A stretch of DNA of 7,951 nucleotides from Eutrophocola sp964490145 (GCA_964490145.1 CAZBBS010000119.1:1-7951), one strand, 5' to 3'. Shown: positions 1 to 7,644, counted from the first letter of the stretch. Numbers and translations: made by a program. Notes: a model not told the origin generated them from the sequence alone.

Positions 1-749
1 AGGCGGGGCCTGAATGGCGGATATACAGCGGTTCGGTGCTGGTCATAGTTGTGAGGTCTAGTTTTTCTGAGGATTGTACGGCATCCGCCCGGGATGATGT
101 TCCCTGTGGATTCGATGCGCGCTTTACTTTCAGTATTGGCCTTTGGAGGGCTCGCGGTCTGGTTGTGTTCAGAGTGTTGTTTATGAACTCGAGTTTCCCC
201 TGCCTATAGAGGATAACCGAGATTAGCGTGACACAGTCTGGAATTACGATGACCACCGGAAGATCTGATGGCGCCGGAAGCCATCATGATAAGTCCCACA
301 GCGACATCTGGCTCGGCCTGGGCGGTAGCCATTGGCGCGTCAAAAGTGAGCTAAAGTTCTCTGGGTTTGTCCCGATACTAATTCAAGGGGAGCGCAGAAC
401 AGAGAATCATCTGGGCATTTGATTTTGCGTAACAATCGAACTTGTATTGCTCTGTCTTGCGGCCCGTGTGGTAAATAAAAGAAAACAAAGGCAACCCTCC
501 CGAACCGGGCTGTCCGATTTCAGTCTGGGTCCAGCCATAGTTTTATGATTTGGGTCTCATTCAATCTTATTCCACTGTCCTGACAAACCCAGTAAATCTC
601 AGTGGCTCACTTCGCCCAGTAATCTGGCCTCAAATCTGAGCTAATTTCTCCTGACTAGGCCTAAAGTTTGCAAGCTAGGTGCCGATATTAAACCCAATTG
701 GCAGAGATTCATCACGCCCGCATGCCAGACCATTTGAAGGAGAACGAGC
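1..749. other. Upstream region without a supported gene
   Basis: I see no convincing coding sequence here. A GTG-initiated frame at 228-422 has a poorly placed ribosome-binding site and low-complexity, family-less content. A minus-strand frame is open from about 283 to the left edge but has no clear start signal. The last 300 bases are relatively AT-rich and full of stops, as expected for a leader or promoter region of the large gene downstream. I could not identify a convincing -35/-10 pair at standard spacing. Small structures visible are an imperfect direct repeat with core CCCAGTAA (588-599 and 615-625) and the 8-base palindromes TAGGCCTA (656-663) and CCAATTGG (694-701). Confidence 0.6.
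737..742 (+). promoter_or_regulatory. Ribosome-binding site of the giant repeat protein gene
   Basis: The hexamer AAGGAG ends 7 bases before the ATG at 750. This is a near-consensus Shine-Dalgarno site at ideal spacing. It fixes the start at 750 and argues that the whole long frame is translated from here. Confidence 0.85.
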
Positions 750-3700
750 ATGACAACCGTATCTAACTTGGTCGCGCCCACTTGGTGGAATGCTTATTCC
801 CCCAGCTATAGCGCAGAGGATGCTGAGAAACGGCAGGCGAAAGAGAAGTTGTACCGTGCTGAGATCCCTGGTGCCCCTGATACGGCAGATTACAAAGGTT
901 ACGTATACGCAGCTAGTGGCTTGTTGACTGGCGCCAATGGGGACGTTGCGGTCCCAAAAAGTGCTGTGTACTTAAAGCACTCCGATGGGTCTTATTTCAC
1001 GCTTGATTTTGGTGATGAAGCCAAGGTGTCGCTTGTCGATAAAAGTGACAATCTGGAACTCTACGTTTACATCAGTGCAGGAACGGCGGAGCGCTACGAG
1101 TTCGACCAGGCCACAGGCAACATGATCGGTGAATCACCGACCGAGCTGAACGCCCTTGAAATCTCAGCCATTGAGAAACAGAAAAAGGTAGATATTGATT
1201 TCGACGCTATGCAAGGCGGGAAGCTGTCGGAGACATTATCTGACGGTGGGCGAAAAGATGCGTCGCTCTACAAGCTCAGTGTGTTGGGGACAGATGTCTA
1301 TGCCGTTGGATCGCGGCTGTCGGCGGCTAGAGGCGTAGACGTGAATGATTATGCACTGATGGCGGATGCGGACAATCTGTGGGAGCCTGAGGAAGATTAT
1401 GACAATTTTTCGGTAGTCGCGCGGACTGTGACGATCATTGACGAGCCTGCTCAGGAAGCTGTGTTGGATCCGGTTACCGGTGACGTGATTGAGCGTGCGC
1501 GCCGAGCAGTGACGCATAACGAGCAGCGTTACGATGTTTATCTGTCGCTGGACCCGGACCCCGCAACGAACTTTGAAGGTGAAACACTCCGCTTAACGTT
1601 TGATGACTCTCGGGTGCTTATTCAGGACGGCGAAGACGCCCCAGTCTACCTCGATCATGCAGCCCTTGCGCGAGATGAGGCGGTCACCAAAGCGGATCGC
1701 AATGGAGATGGCTCTGTGGGATTAAACATATCGACCACAGCGGTTGATAGCACGGGTGATCTCTACACGGGTTCGATCCTTGGGCAAGAGTTTTATGTAT
1801 TTGGAAATTTTGGTAATCATGATTCAGCGATTAAGGGCGCTAGCCTCTCTGGGGCTTTGTTGGAGGCTGATGGAGAAACCGCGTGGGAGGCTTATGCGGG
1901 TTACTCAGTCGTTTCTGGAATAGACACAAGCTACGATGACGGTGCCGGAAGCATAGTTGAGCAGCGCACGGTCCTACTGCAGAGTGACAACAATGCTGAC
2001 GAAGTATTGCGCTTTGATTTCGAGGTGCACACGTCTGCGCTCGCTGATGCCCGAGGAAATGCGATCACCTCATTCAAACTGTTGGAGAATGCTGACACCG
2101 GGAAGGAGTTGACGCCCCATGAGCTGGCCGCTTTGGAGAAGGCTACCGGGCGGGATGCTGATGGAGACGGTAACTTTGGTGTGGGCATGGCATCCTCTCC
2201 GATTGACGCGAAGGGCGGTCTACAACTCGCCAACGCGTTGGGGGTGAGTTTTCTGATGGCGTCCAAGCGAGCTATTTCGTCTGAGCGACGCCCGCTTGAC
2301 TTATCAACCGCATTCACTTTGCAGCCTAACTCGGACGGCTCGAGAGACTCGTGGATGCCAGAAAACGTCGCCGACGTGACCAACTCCAACATCAATCTCG
2401 TCACCACCGACGACGGAGCAGGCGCAACCATCTACGAGATCTATGTTGAGGAAGATGCGTCGACCGGCGGAGCTTTTGCTCGTTACAGCTTCGATGCTGA
2501 CTTTGCGATGATCGAAGATCGGTACGCGCTTACGAGCGACGAGCTTGCGGCCGCCGAGGTGAAGTATCGCCGCAACCTGAACGCCGATGACTTCGAATAC
2601 GGAGGCGCCACTAAACAATCGTTTGGTGTGATCATTAACGAGGCGTTTTTCGACCGCAAGGCCGGCCTGTATTCGGCCGAATTTGAGGGTGAGTCGATGT
2701 TCGTCAAGTCTGACTCAAGGCTCAGGGTGGGCTCTTACTCAGACAGGAAGGCTGTCGATTTTGACGCGGTTCTGCATGATGACCTGGATGCCGTGTGGAG
2801 CCTCAGCAATTTTAAGATTGAACCAGATATGCAGGTCACGGGAGCGGTCCAAGATAATGACTCGTTTCTGGTTTTTGCGACCTCCGAGTCTGATGCGAGC
2901 TTGGTTCAAAAGTTTACCTTTGAGTTAGATAACGATTCGGGTAGATGGACGCTCACCGGTAATGAGCACGAGGAGTTGCTGTCGCTTGCGGAGCTATCAA
3001 CTCTCGAAAGTGACCATCGAAAAGACCTTAATGGAGACGACTACAAGGGTGCGACTTTGGTCTCTCGCGAGGATAAGACCTCAGGTCTGACTAAGGTTGA
3101 GATAGCCGATACCGAATTCTACATTGTGGAACCTAATCGCGGAAATTTGTCTCGACTGGATAACGCGCTGTACGCCACTAGCGAGGGTGAGGCCTGGTCT
3201 CCAGATGAGGCATCATTTACCTCGATGGTCGCTGCGACAAGTGCTGACGGCACAGAGCTGTATGTATACGTTGCCAACCAACCCCTCGATGTGAATGATG
3301 ACCCCGACTATGACAATTATAGTTATAGCCGCTACACCTTCGATGCGGGGACGGGGGTTCTGCAGGCGGGTTCGCGCACTGTACTTGATCTGGTAGATCT
3401 CGCCGAAGAAGAAGTGGCGATGGGCCGGGACATTAACCTCGACAGGTATATTGGTGCCAGAGTGACCACACGCATCGATCGCGATGGCGGCCTGTACGAA
3501 ACTCAGATGGATGGCGTGACTGCGTATGCGGTGTCTGGTACGAAAGAGCGGGCGCTAGATTTAAGTGCACACGCATTTTTGAATCAAAATGGCACCTCGC
3601 CGTGGGCCGGTCCTGACACCGGATATGCGTTATCGGCTTTGGTTGTTGATGAGGGCGATGACGCCGGATCGGATGCAGATAACAGTTACGCCATTTATGC

Positions 3701-6700
3701 AACCGCCACTGACGGCGGCGCAGCAGCGCAGGTCAAGGTGTACCGCTTTGACGCAAATCGCAACTTCATTGGATCTGCTGACGTAACTTCTGCCACTATC
3801 GGTGATGAGAAGGGACTCGTCGATCTTGAGATGGAGGTCGATAGGGATCTGAACCGAGACCGCGCCGTTGGCCAGCTGAAGGATGACACGATCGACCGCA
3901 GAGGCGGGTTGTTTACGACCACGGTGATGGGCGACACCTTCTATACGATAGGCGAAAAGCTTAGAACTGGGCGAAGCGCCGATACTGGCATCAGCCTCAG
4001 CATGAGTCTTTTCGATGCAACCGGGCAGGTTGCATGGGTTCCGGCTGACGGTTACTCGGTCGCCGGCGTAGTTGCTAATACAAATAACGATCAGATCGAG
4101 AGCTACAGCGTGTTCACGTACACCGACTCGGACAGTGACGGCGATCCGGAGCACGTTCAAGAAACGGTTTTTTCCGTGACTGCGCGCGATGCCGACGGTA
4201 ATCCTGAGGCTTTGGCTTATGACTATTCCGAGACTGCCGATGTGGTTCGTCTTGTTGAGCTTGAAAAAGCGGAGCGACGGGATCTTTCTGGTGATGGAGT
4301 AGTTGGCTTCAGACTCAATGCGACGGCTAATGAGGCAGACGATCGTAATTACTTTGGGGTCTCAAAGGCAGAGATTTACGGCGATTTCACCGTGTTTCTG
4401 GCAGGAGAAAACCTGAGAGAAGGGCGTCGTTCTAACCCGCTCGCCCAAGGCAACGCCCTGCTTTCGGAGGACGGCTCCACTCCATGGAATATTCAGTCTG
4501 GTTATCAGATTGTGGGTGCAGAGATGAGCTCGGACGGAACTGAGCGCTACGTTTACAGCAAGCTCACTACTAACGAGCTTGACACGCGAGCGGAGTTTAT
4601 TCAGTACACCTTTGCTACAGGTACCGGGATCTTGCAGGGATCATCGGAGATCTCCAGGCACGAACTGATGGAGCGCGAGGTAGCCGGGAGATCCGACCTC
4701 ACGGCGGACGGCAGCATTGGGATTAAGCTCGGCACCTTCTCTGAGATCAACAACGACCAGGGTAAGTGGACCGGACTGATTCAAGCGACCGTGGGCATTG
4801 GTGGTGAGATGGTGTTGGCTGCGGACGATGCAGGCACGGCGGATGTCGATGAGTCAGCGCCGTCGACCCAGACGTATCTGATGTTGAAAAAGGATCCCCG
4901 CCCAAACAAGGGGGACCTGTCTTCAGCGCTATTGAACAGAGACGGAATGGCATGGGAACTGCCTTCGGCGGGTTTCGAGATCAAGGGCACTCATGTCGGA
5001 GTTTTCGATCCCAACGATCCCAACAGTATGCTGTACCTAGACGTCTATGGGTTTGAGAGTGATACTTCCGCTGAGATCAAACGGTACCGTTTTGAAGACG
5101 TGTGGGATGCAGACGATCCGCTTAATGGCAATTGGAGGCTGATGGAAGATGGGGACCACCGTCCTGTCAACATGAATACACGGGAGTTGGCAGAGAAAGA
5201 GGCCGACGCCGGGAGAGATCTTAATGGCGACGGGTCGATCGGGTTTGTTTACTCCGAATCGGTCGCGACACAGTCAGATGGCCTGACACTGGGCACAGCC
5301 AATGCGAAGCAAGCCAGTGATGTCACGGGTGCCGACAGCGATATCTACATTGTTGGTCGGAATCTCAGCCAAATGGGCGCCCGAACCTCCAATCTCGCCA
5401 ATGCGGCTGCCTTGTTTGTGGACAACGGCGGGCAGTTGAATTACTGGAAGCCAGACACGGGTTTCACCGTTCGCGAGATCTGGCAGAGTGGTGATACAGT
5501 GAACCTCTACGCTCGGAACGACGACGACAGCAAGGTTCTGAAGTACAAGTTTGAGAGCAGGGACGTTAATGACTCCCCAACCTGGATGATGGCCTCAGCA
5601 ACCCGTGCAGCGGCAGGCATGAGTTCTACTGATATTGTTGTAGACGAGGTTGCGGCGCGAAGAGACTTTAACGCAGACACTTTCGTGGGCTTGGATATTG
5701 GCACCGCGCCCACGCTTGGGCTCTTTAACGCAAGCATCGATGACGACAGCTTCCTGATTGTCGGATCCGACCTAGTCGATGGCACGGCTTCCAAGCCGAC
5801 AGATTTCACCGGCGTCCTCTTGTCGAACGACAAAGCGTGGGAGCCACCAGAGGATTACGAGGTGCTCTCGATCGTCCAGAACGGAGATGAGCTCAGGATG
5901 CTGATTACAAGCGCTGCACCCGTTCACAACGGTGTTACTGCTATACCCACTTACCTCCAGCTATTTTTCCACAGAGGGAACGCGCCTTATCCAGAGTTCG
6001 GTGGTGTGGCTGGGTACCACATGAGCGAGGCTTCAAAGTTGGTCGACGTCACTGCGCTCAACCTTGTTGACGGCGATGAGGGGTATGATGCCGCCGTTGA
6101 CGCGGCAAATCAGTCCGCCACCTTCAGTTTGGACAAATTGATCAATGAGGAGTCTGCATTTAGGCGCGATCTGGACGGGAACGGGGTAGTGGGTATGACG
6201 ATTGCTGAGACACCGGTCGCGCAAGCTGTCTACTCCGGTACGGCCTATGACCAGACGGCTCTTATTGTTTCCCCCGACCGGGCCCTTCAAACGGGTACGT
6301 CGCGACTTCCCACGCGGCTGGATGGCGCAGTGATCACCAATACCGCAGCGGACGGGGAAGATCCTGTCTACGAGTTTTGGGAGGCCGGTACGGACCAGAC
6401 CATAACGGGTGCGGCTTGGTCGGAAAATAATGTGATCTCCTTCTTCGTCAAAGACACTTCTGGAGACAGTGACGTCGTCAAGAAGTACGGTCTAACAGAG
6501 CTCGAGGAAAATGGGACCCTTAAGCGTGTGCTTGCTACAGGTGAGAACGATGTGGAAGATCTTACGGGCGCGTCGCTGATTCAGGAGGAGGTAGACAGAC
6601 GAATGGACCTGGATGGTAACGGGGTTGTAGGTGTCGAAATCTCCAGTGACGCTAACGACCATATTACCGGCCAGCTCTACAAGGGACTGGGACTGAACGC

Positions 6701-7016
6701 TGATGAGGTGTTCTACCTCGTGGGTTACGGCCTGGAGAGTGGCACTGCCTCCAAGCCCTTGGGACTCCAAATGGCGCTGCGTGATGCAGATGACGGTGAC
6801 GGTAACCCCGTCTATTGGACCCCGGGTGACGGCGTGGCGATCGCTGACTTTGAGAGAGAGGTGAATGGAAATTTCTCGCAGTCTGTGATCGATGCGATTC
6901 AGGATGACGCTGTCGATGGCGAGGAGACGCATCCCGACGGTGCGTGGTACGCCGCGACGTTGGACGATGGGTCGGTAGCCTTCTTCGACTCGAATCGTCA
7001 AATAATCTCTGCTTGA
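750..7016 (+). CDS. Giant calcium-loop/Trp-unit repeat protein, putative extracellular or surface protein
   Basis: This 2,088-residue protein has no family I can name with certainty. Seen directly: a short N-terminal segment with a WW pair (residues 12-13) and a charged helix (about 22-34), then about 14 beta-rich units separated by 13 helix-loop segments. Each unit has recurring blocks: a GLY...G..FY.VG..L strand pair, a DG..AW.P..GY block, and a Y.FD..TG.L.G block. The unit ends in an E-rich helix running into an RDLNGDG.IG loop. I see no cysteine anywhere, and Asp is very abundant. There is no signal peptide, membrane segment or enzyme motif. Known from families: Asp/Gly loops of this form bind calcium in EF-hand and dockerin domains, and PF07483-type Trp-rich domains alternate with similar loops in large bacterial surface proteins. 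Inferred: a calcium-stabilised, unfolded-exported structural or adhesive protein. The start is supported by a good ribosome-binding site, and a terminator follows the stop, so the gene is probably monocistronic. An alternative is a large cytoplasmic or storage protein. Confidence 0.9.
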   Translation: MTTVSNLVAPTWWNAYSPSYSAEDAEKRQAKEKLYRAEIPGAPDTADYKGYVYAASGLLTGANGDVAVPKSAVYLKHSDGSYFTLDFGDEAKVSLVDKSDNLELYVYISAGTAERYEFDQATGNMIGESPTELNALEISAIEKQKKVDIDFDAMQGGKLSETLSDGGRKDASLYKLSVLGTDVYAVGSRLSAARGVDVNDYALMADADNLWEPEEDYDNFSVVARTVTIIDEPAQEAVLDPVTGDVIERARRAVTHNEQRYDVYLSLDPDPATNFEGETLRLTFDDSRVLIQDGEDAPVYLDHAALARDEAVTKADRNGDGSVGLNISTTAVDSTGDLYTGSILGQEFYVFGNFGNHDSAIKGASLSGALLEADGETAWEAYAGYSVVSGIDTSYDDGAGSIVEQRTVLLQSDNNADEVLRFDFEVHTSALADARGNAITSFKLLENADTGKELTPHELAALEKATGRDADGDGNFGVGMASSPIDAKGGLQLANALGVSFLMASKRAISSERRPLDLSTAFTLQPNSDGSRDSWMPENVADVTNSNINLVTTDDGAGATIYEIYVEEDASTGGAFARYSFDADFAMIEDRYALTSDELAAAEVKYRRNLNADDFEYGGATKQSFGVIINEAFFDRKAGLYSAEFEGESMFVKSDSRLRVGSYSDRKAVDFDAVLHDDLDAVWSLSNFKIEPDMQVTGAVQDNDSFLVFATSESDASLVQKFTFELDNDSGRWTLTGNEHEELLSLAELSTLESDHRKDLNGDDYKGATLVSREDKTSGLTKVEIADTEFYIVEPNRGNLSRLDNALYATSEGEAWSPDEASFTSMVAATSADGTELYVYVANQPLDVNDDPDYDNYSYSRYTFDAGTGVLQAGSRTVLDLVDLAEEEVAMGRDINLDRYIGARVTTRIDRDGGLYETQMDGVTAYAVSGTKERALDLSAHAFLNQNGTSPWAGPDTGYALSALVVDEGDDAGSDADNSYAIYATATDGGAAAQVKVYRFDANRNFIGSADVTSATIGDEKGLVDLEMEVDRDLNRDRAVGQLKDDTIDRRGGLFTTTVMGDTFYTIGEKLRTGRSADTGISLSMSLFDATGQVAWVPADGYSVAGVVANTNNDQIESYSVFTYTDSDSDGDPEHVQETVFSVTARDADGNPEALAYDYSETADVVRLVELEKAERRDLSGDGVVGFRLNATANEADDRNYFGVSKAEIYGDFTVFLAGENLREGRRSNPLAQGNALLSEDGSTPWNIQSGYQIVGAEMSSDGTERYVYSKLTTNELDTRAEFIQYTFATGTGILQGSSEISRHELMEREVAGRSDLTADGSIGIKLGTFSEINNDQGKWTGLIQATVGIGGEMVLAADDAGTADVDESAPSTQTYLMLKKDPRPNKGDLSSALLNRDGMAWELPSAGFEIKGTHVGVFDPNDPNSMLYLDVYGFESDTSAEIKRYRFEDVWDADDPLNGNWRLMEDGDHRPVNMNTRELAEKEADAGRDLNGDGSIGFVYSESVATQSDGLTLGTANAKQASDVTGADSDIYIVGRNLSQMGARTSNLANAAALFVDNGGQLNYWKPDTGFTVREIWQSGDTVNLYARNDDDSKVLKYKFESRDVNDSPTWMMASATRAAAGMSSTDIVVDEVAARRDFNADTFVGLDIGTAPTLGLFNASIDDDSFLIVGSDLVDGTASKPTDFTGVLLSNDKAWEPPEDYEVLSIVQNGDELRMLITSAAPVHNGVTAIPTYLQLFFHRGNAPYPEFGGVAGYHMSEASKLVDVTALNLVDGDEGYDAAVDAANQSATFSLDKLINEESAFRRDLDGNGVVGMTIAETPVAQAVYSGTAYDQTALIVSPDRALQTGTSRLPTRLDGAVITNTAADGEDPVYEFWEAGTDQTITGAAWSENNVISFFVKDTSGDSDVVKKYGLTELEENGTLKRVLATGENDVEDLTGASLIQEEVDRRMDLDGNGVVGVEISSDANDHITGQLYKGLGLNADEVFYLVGYGLESGTASKPLGLQMALRDADDGDGNPVYWTPGDGVAIADFEREVNGNFSQSVIDAIQDDAVDGEETHPDGAWYAATLDDGSVAFFDSNRQIISA
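849..7013 (+). repeat. Protein-level tandem array: about 14 beta units and 13 EF-hand-like loops
   Basis: The loops start at residues 148 (degenerate), 316, 469, 609, 759, 894, 1033, 1178, 1316, 1490, 1639, 1807 and 1953, so the period is 135-174 residues, mean about 150. The best calcium-type loops are DRNGDGSVG (nt 1695), DADGDGNFG (2154), DLSGDGVVG (4281) and DLNGDGSIG (5217). DLDGNGVVG appears twice (6168 and 6606). DLNGDDYKG (3024) and DLTADGSIG (4695) are intermediate. Loops at 2574, 3429, 3846 and 5664 have lost the central DG. Each of the 13 units after a loop carries one Trp block, for example WEPEEDY (W211), AWEPPEDY (W1697) and YWTPGDG (W2023). The first unit, before loop 148, lacks this Trp. 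The copies are well diverged at the DNA level, so the array is old rather than a recent slippage expansion. Confidence 0.85.
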
Positions 7017-7033
7017 CCGTATCTTGCGAACTG

Positions 7034-7063
7034 AAAACCGGAGCTCAGTCTCCGGTTTTTTTT
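7034..7063 (+). terminator. Intrinsic terminator of the giant repeat protein gene
   Basis: A perfect 10-base-pair stem, AAAACCGGAG (7034-7043) with CTCCGGTTTT (7050-7059), closes a 6-base loop. The T run is uninterrupted from 7056 to 7063. It starts 17 bases after the TGA stop. The A run on the left arm means the structure could also act on the minus strand, but no minus-strand gene reads into it. It separates the large gene from the small gene at 7103. Confidence 0.93.
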
Positions 7064-7090
7064 GCTTGTTCGTTAAGTAAAAGAAAGCAA

Positions 7091-7096
7091 AGGGGG
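7091..7096 (+). promoter_or_regulatory. Ribosome-binding site of the DUF1801 gene
   Basis: The purine run AGGGGG lies 6 bases before the ATG at 7103. It supports a start at 7103 over the upstream in-frame codons, which lie inside the preceding gene and across its terminator. A GTG directly before the ATG (7100) is an alternative start that would add one residue. Confidence 0.7.
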
Positions 7097-7102
7097 AAAG
7101 TG

Positions 7103-7474
7103 ATGACGTCGACAGTCAATCCCGTAGAGGCCTACATTCTGTCGAAGTCGCCAGAAGCGAGGCGGCGATTAACCGAGCTCAGGAGCCTTCTGCGGCAAGC
7201 CGCTCCAGAAGCGACTGAAGCGCTCAAGTGGGGCAAGCCTGCGTTTATTCGCAATGGAATACTGTTTCAATACGCGGCTTTTAAACATCACATCAGCCTC
7301 CATCCGACCCCGTCGGTGATCGATGCGCTCCGTGATGAACTGCGTTCTTACGAGGTTTCGCAAAACACGATTCGCTTTAGCTTGGCCAATCCGATTCCGA
7401 AGGAGCTTGTGCTACAGATCGCCAGGTTGCGGTTATTCCAGAAGAGAGAGCAAGGTCAGGGTTGGAAAACTTGA
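7103..7474 (+). CDS. DUF1801 / YdhG-like small protein
   Basis: This 123-residue protein is close to the full length of the DUF1801 (PF08818, YdhG-like) family. An N-terminal helix (about 6-33) is followed by the family hallmark EALKWGKPAF (39-48), a strand with LFQYAAFKHHISLHPTPS (54-71), and the late block IRFSLANPIPKELV (90-103). These match the usual order of K-W-G-x-P-x-F, then A-x-F-K-x-H-I and P-T-P, then a C-terminal F-x-L...P-I-P motif. No signal peptide or membrane segment is present, so it should be cytosolic. Family members are mostly uncharacterised; a Bacillus relative (YdhG/Fra) was described as a frataxin-like iron chaperone, and transferring that role here is only a suggestion. 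It lies 86 bases after the large gene, beyond a strong terminator, so it probably depends on read-through or a promoter I cannot identify in the short gap. The longer frame that begins inside the large gene is not the real start. Confidence 0.88.
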   Translation: MTSTVNPVEAYILSKSPEARRRLTELRSLLRQAAPEATEALKWGKPAFIRNGILFQYAAFKHHISLHPTPSVIDALRDELRSYEVSQNTIRFSLANPIPKELVLQIARLRLFQKREQGQGWKT

Positions 7475-7500
7475 TATGAAGACAGGGCCCGCTTTGGGTC

Positions 7501-7522
7501 GCGCGGTCTACCGTTGCCGCGC
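7501..7522. repeat. Short GC-rich inverted repeat after the DUF1801 gene
   Basis: GCGCGG (7501-7506) pairs perfectly with CCGCGC (7517-7522) around a 10-base loop, 26 bases after the stop codon. A run of five T residues occurs only about 24 bases further on, so this is not a classical intrinsic terminator. It may contribute to transcript-end stability or may be chance in GC-rich sequence. Confidence 0.35.
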
Positions 7523-7644
7523 AAAGGCCTATTGCCACGCCGCGATTTTTCAGAGCACCATAAGACTTAATCAGCTCGCACTGTGATTAACAATTATCTG
7601 ATGCGGGCGCCTGTTGAGCCGGTGTCTGGAACATATGATCGTTT

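Noticed and set aside
3..209. Plus-strand frame open from the left edge to a TAG at 207-209, possible 3' end of an upstream gene
   Set aside because: The 68-residue product has no family resemblance and an odd Cys/Trp/Arg mix. The same bases are open in two minus-strand frames, so openness alone is not evidence.
228..422. Plus-strand 64-codon frame starting GTG at 228
   Set aside because: The nearest purine-rich site (AGAGGA at about 208) is too far from the start. The product has no recognisable motif and reads like translated intergenic sequence. An inner ATG at 249 is no better supported.
668..691. Possible sigma-70 promoter with TTGCAA and TATTAA
   Set aside because: The spacer would be only 12 bases, well short of the 16-18 needed.
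698..713. Possible sigma-54 (-24/-12) promoter, TTGGCAGAGATTCATC
   Set aside because: The GG is present, but the -12 element at the required spacing reads TC rather than GC, so the match is incomplete.
1236..7001. Many minus-strand and shifted-frame open stretches inside the giant gene
   Set aside because: They are shadows of a GC-moderate gene with a strong codon pattern. None has a ribosome-binding site with a recognisable product, while the plus-strand frame shows clear protein-level repeats.
849..7013. RTX nonapeptide repeats, LPXTG, autotransporter or PEP-CTERM features in the giant protein
   Set aside because: The Gly/Asp loops are single and about 150 residues apart, not tandem GGxGxDxUx nonapeptides. 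No sorting motif or C-terminal barrel is visible.
6944..7102. Longer start of the DUF1801 frame inside the giant gene
   Set aside because: The extension overlaps the end of the giant gene in another frame and spans its terminator hairpin. The family-like sequence begins only at 7103, which has its own ribosome-binding site.
7323..7586. Plus-strand 87-codon frame overlapping the DUF1801 gene, with an inner ATG at 7476
   Set aside because: It is mostly a shifted-frame shadow of DUF1801. The 36-codon remainder after 7476 has no recognised family or good ribosome-binding site.
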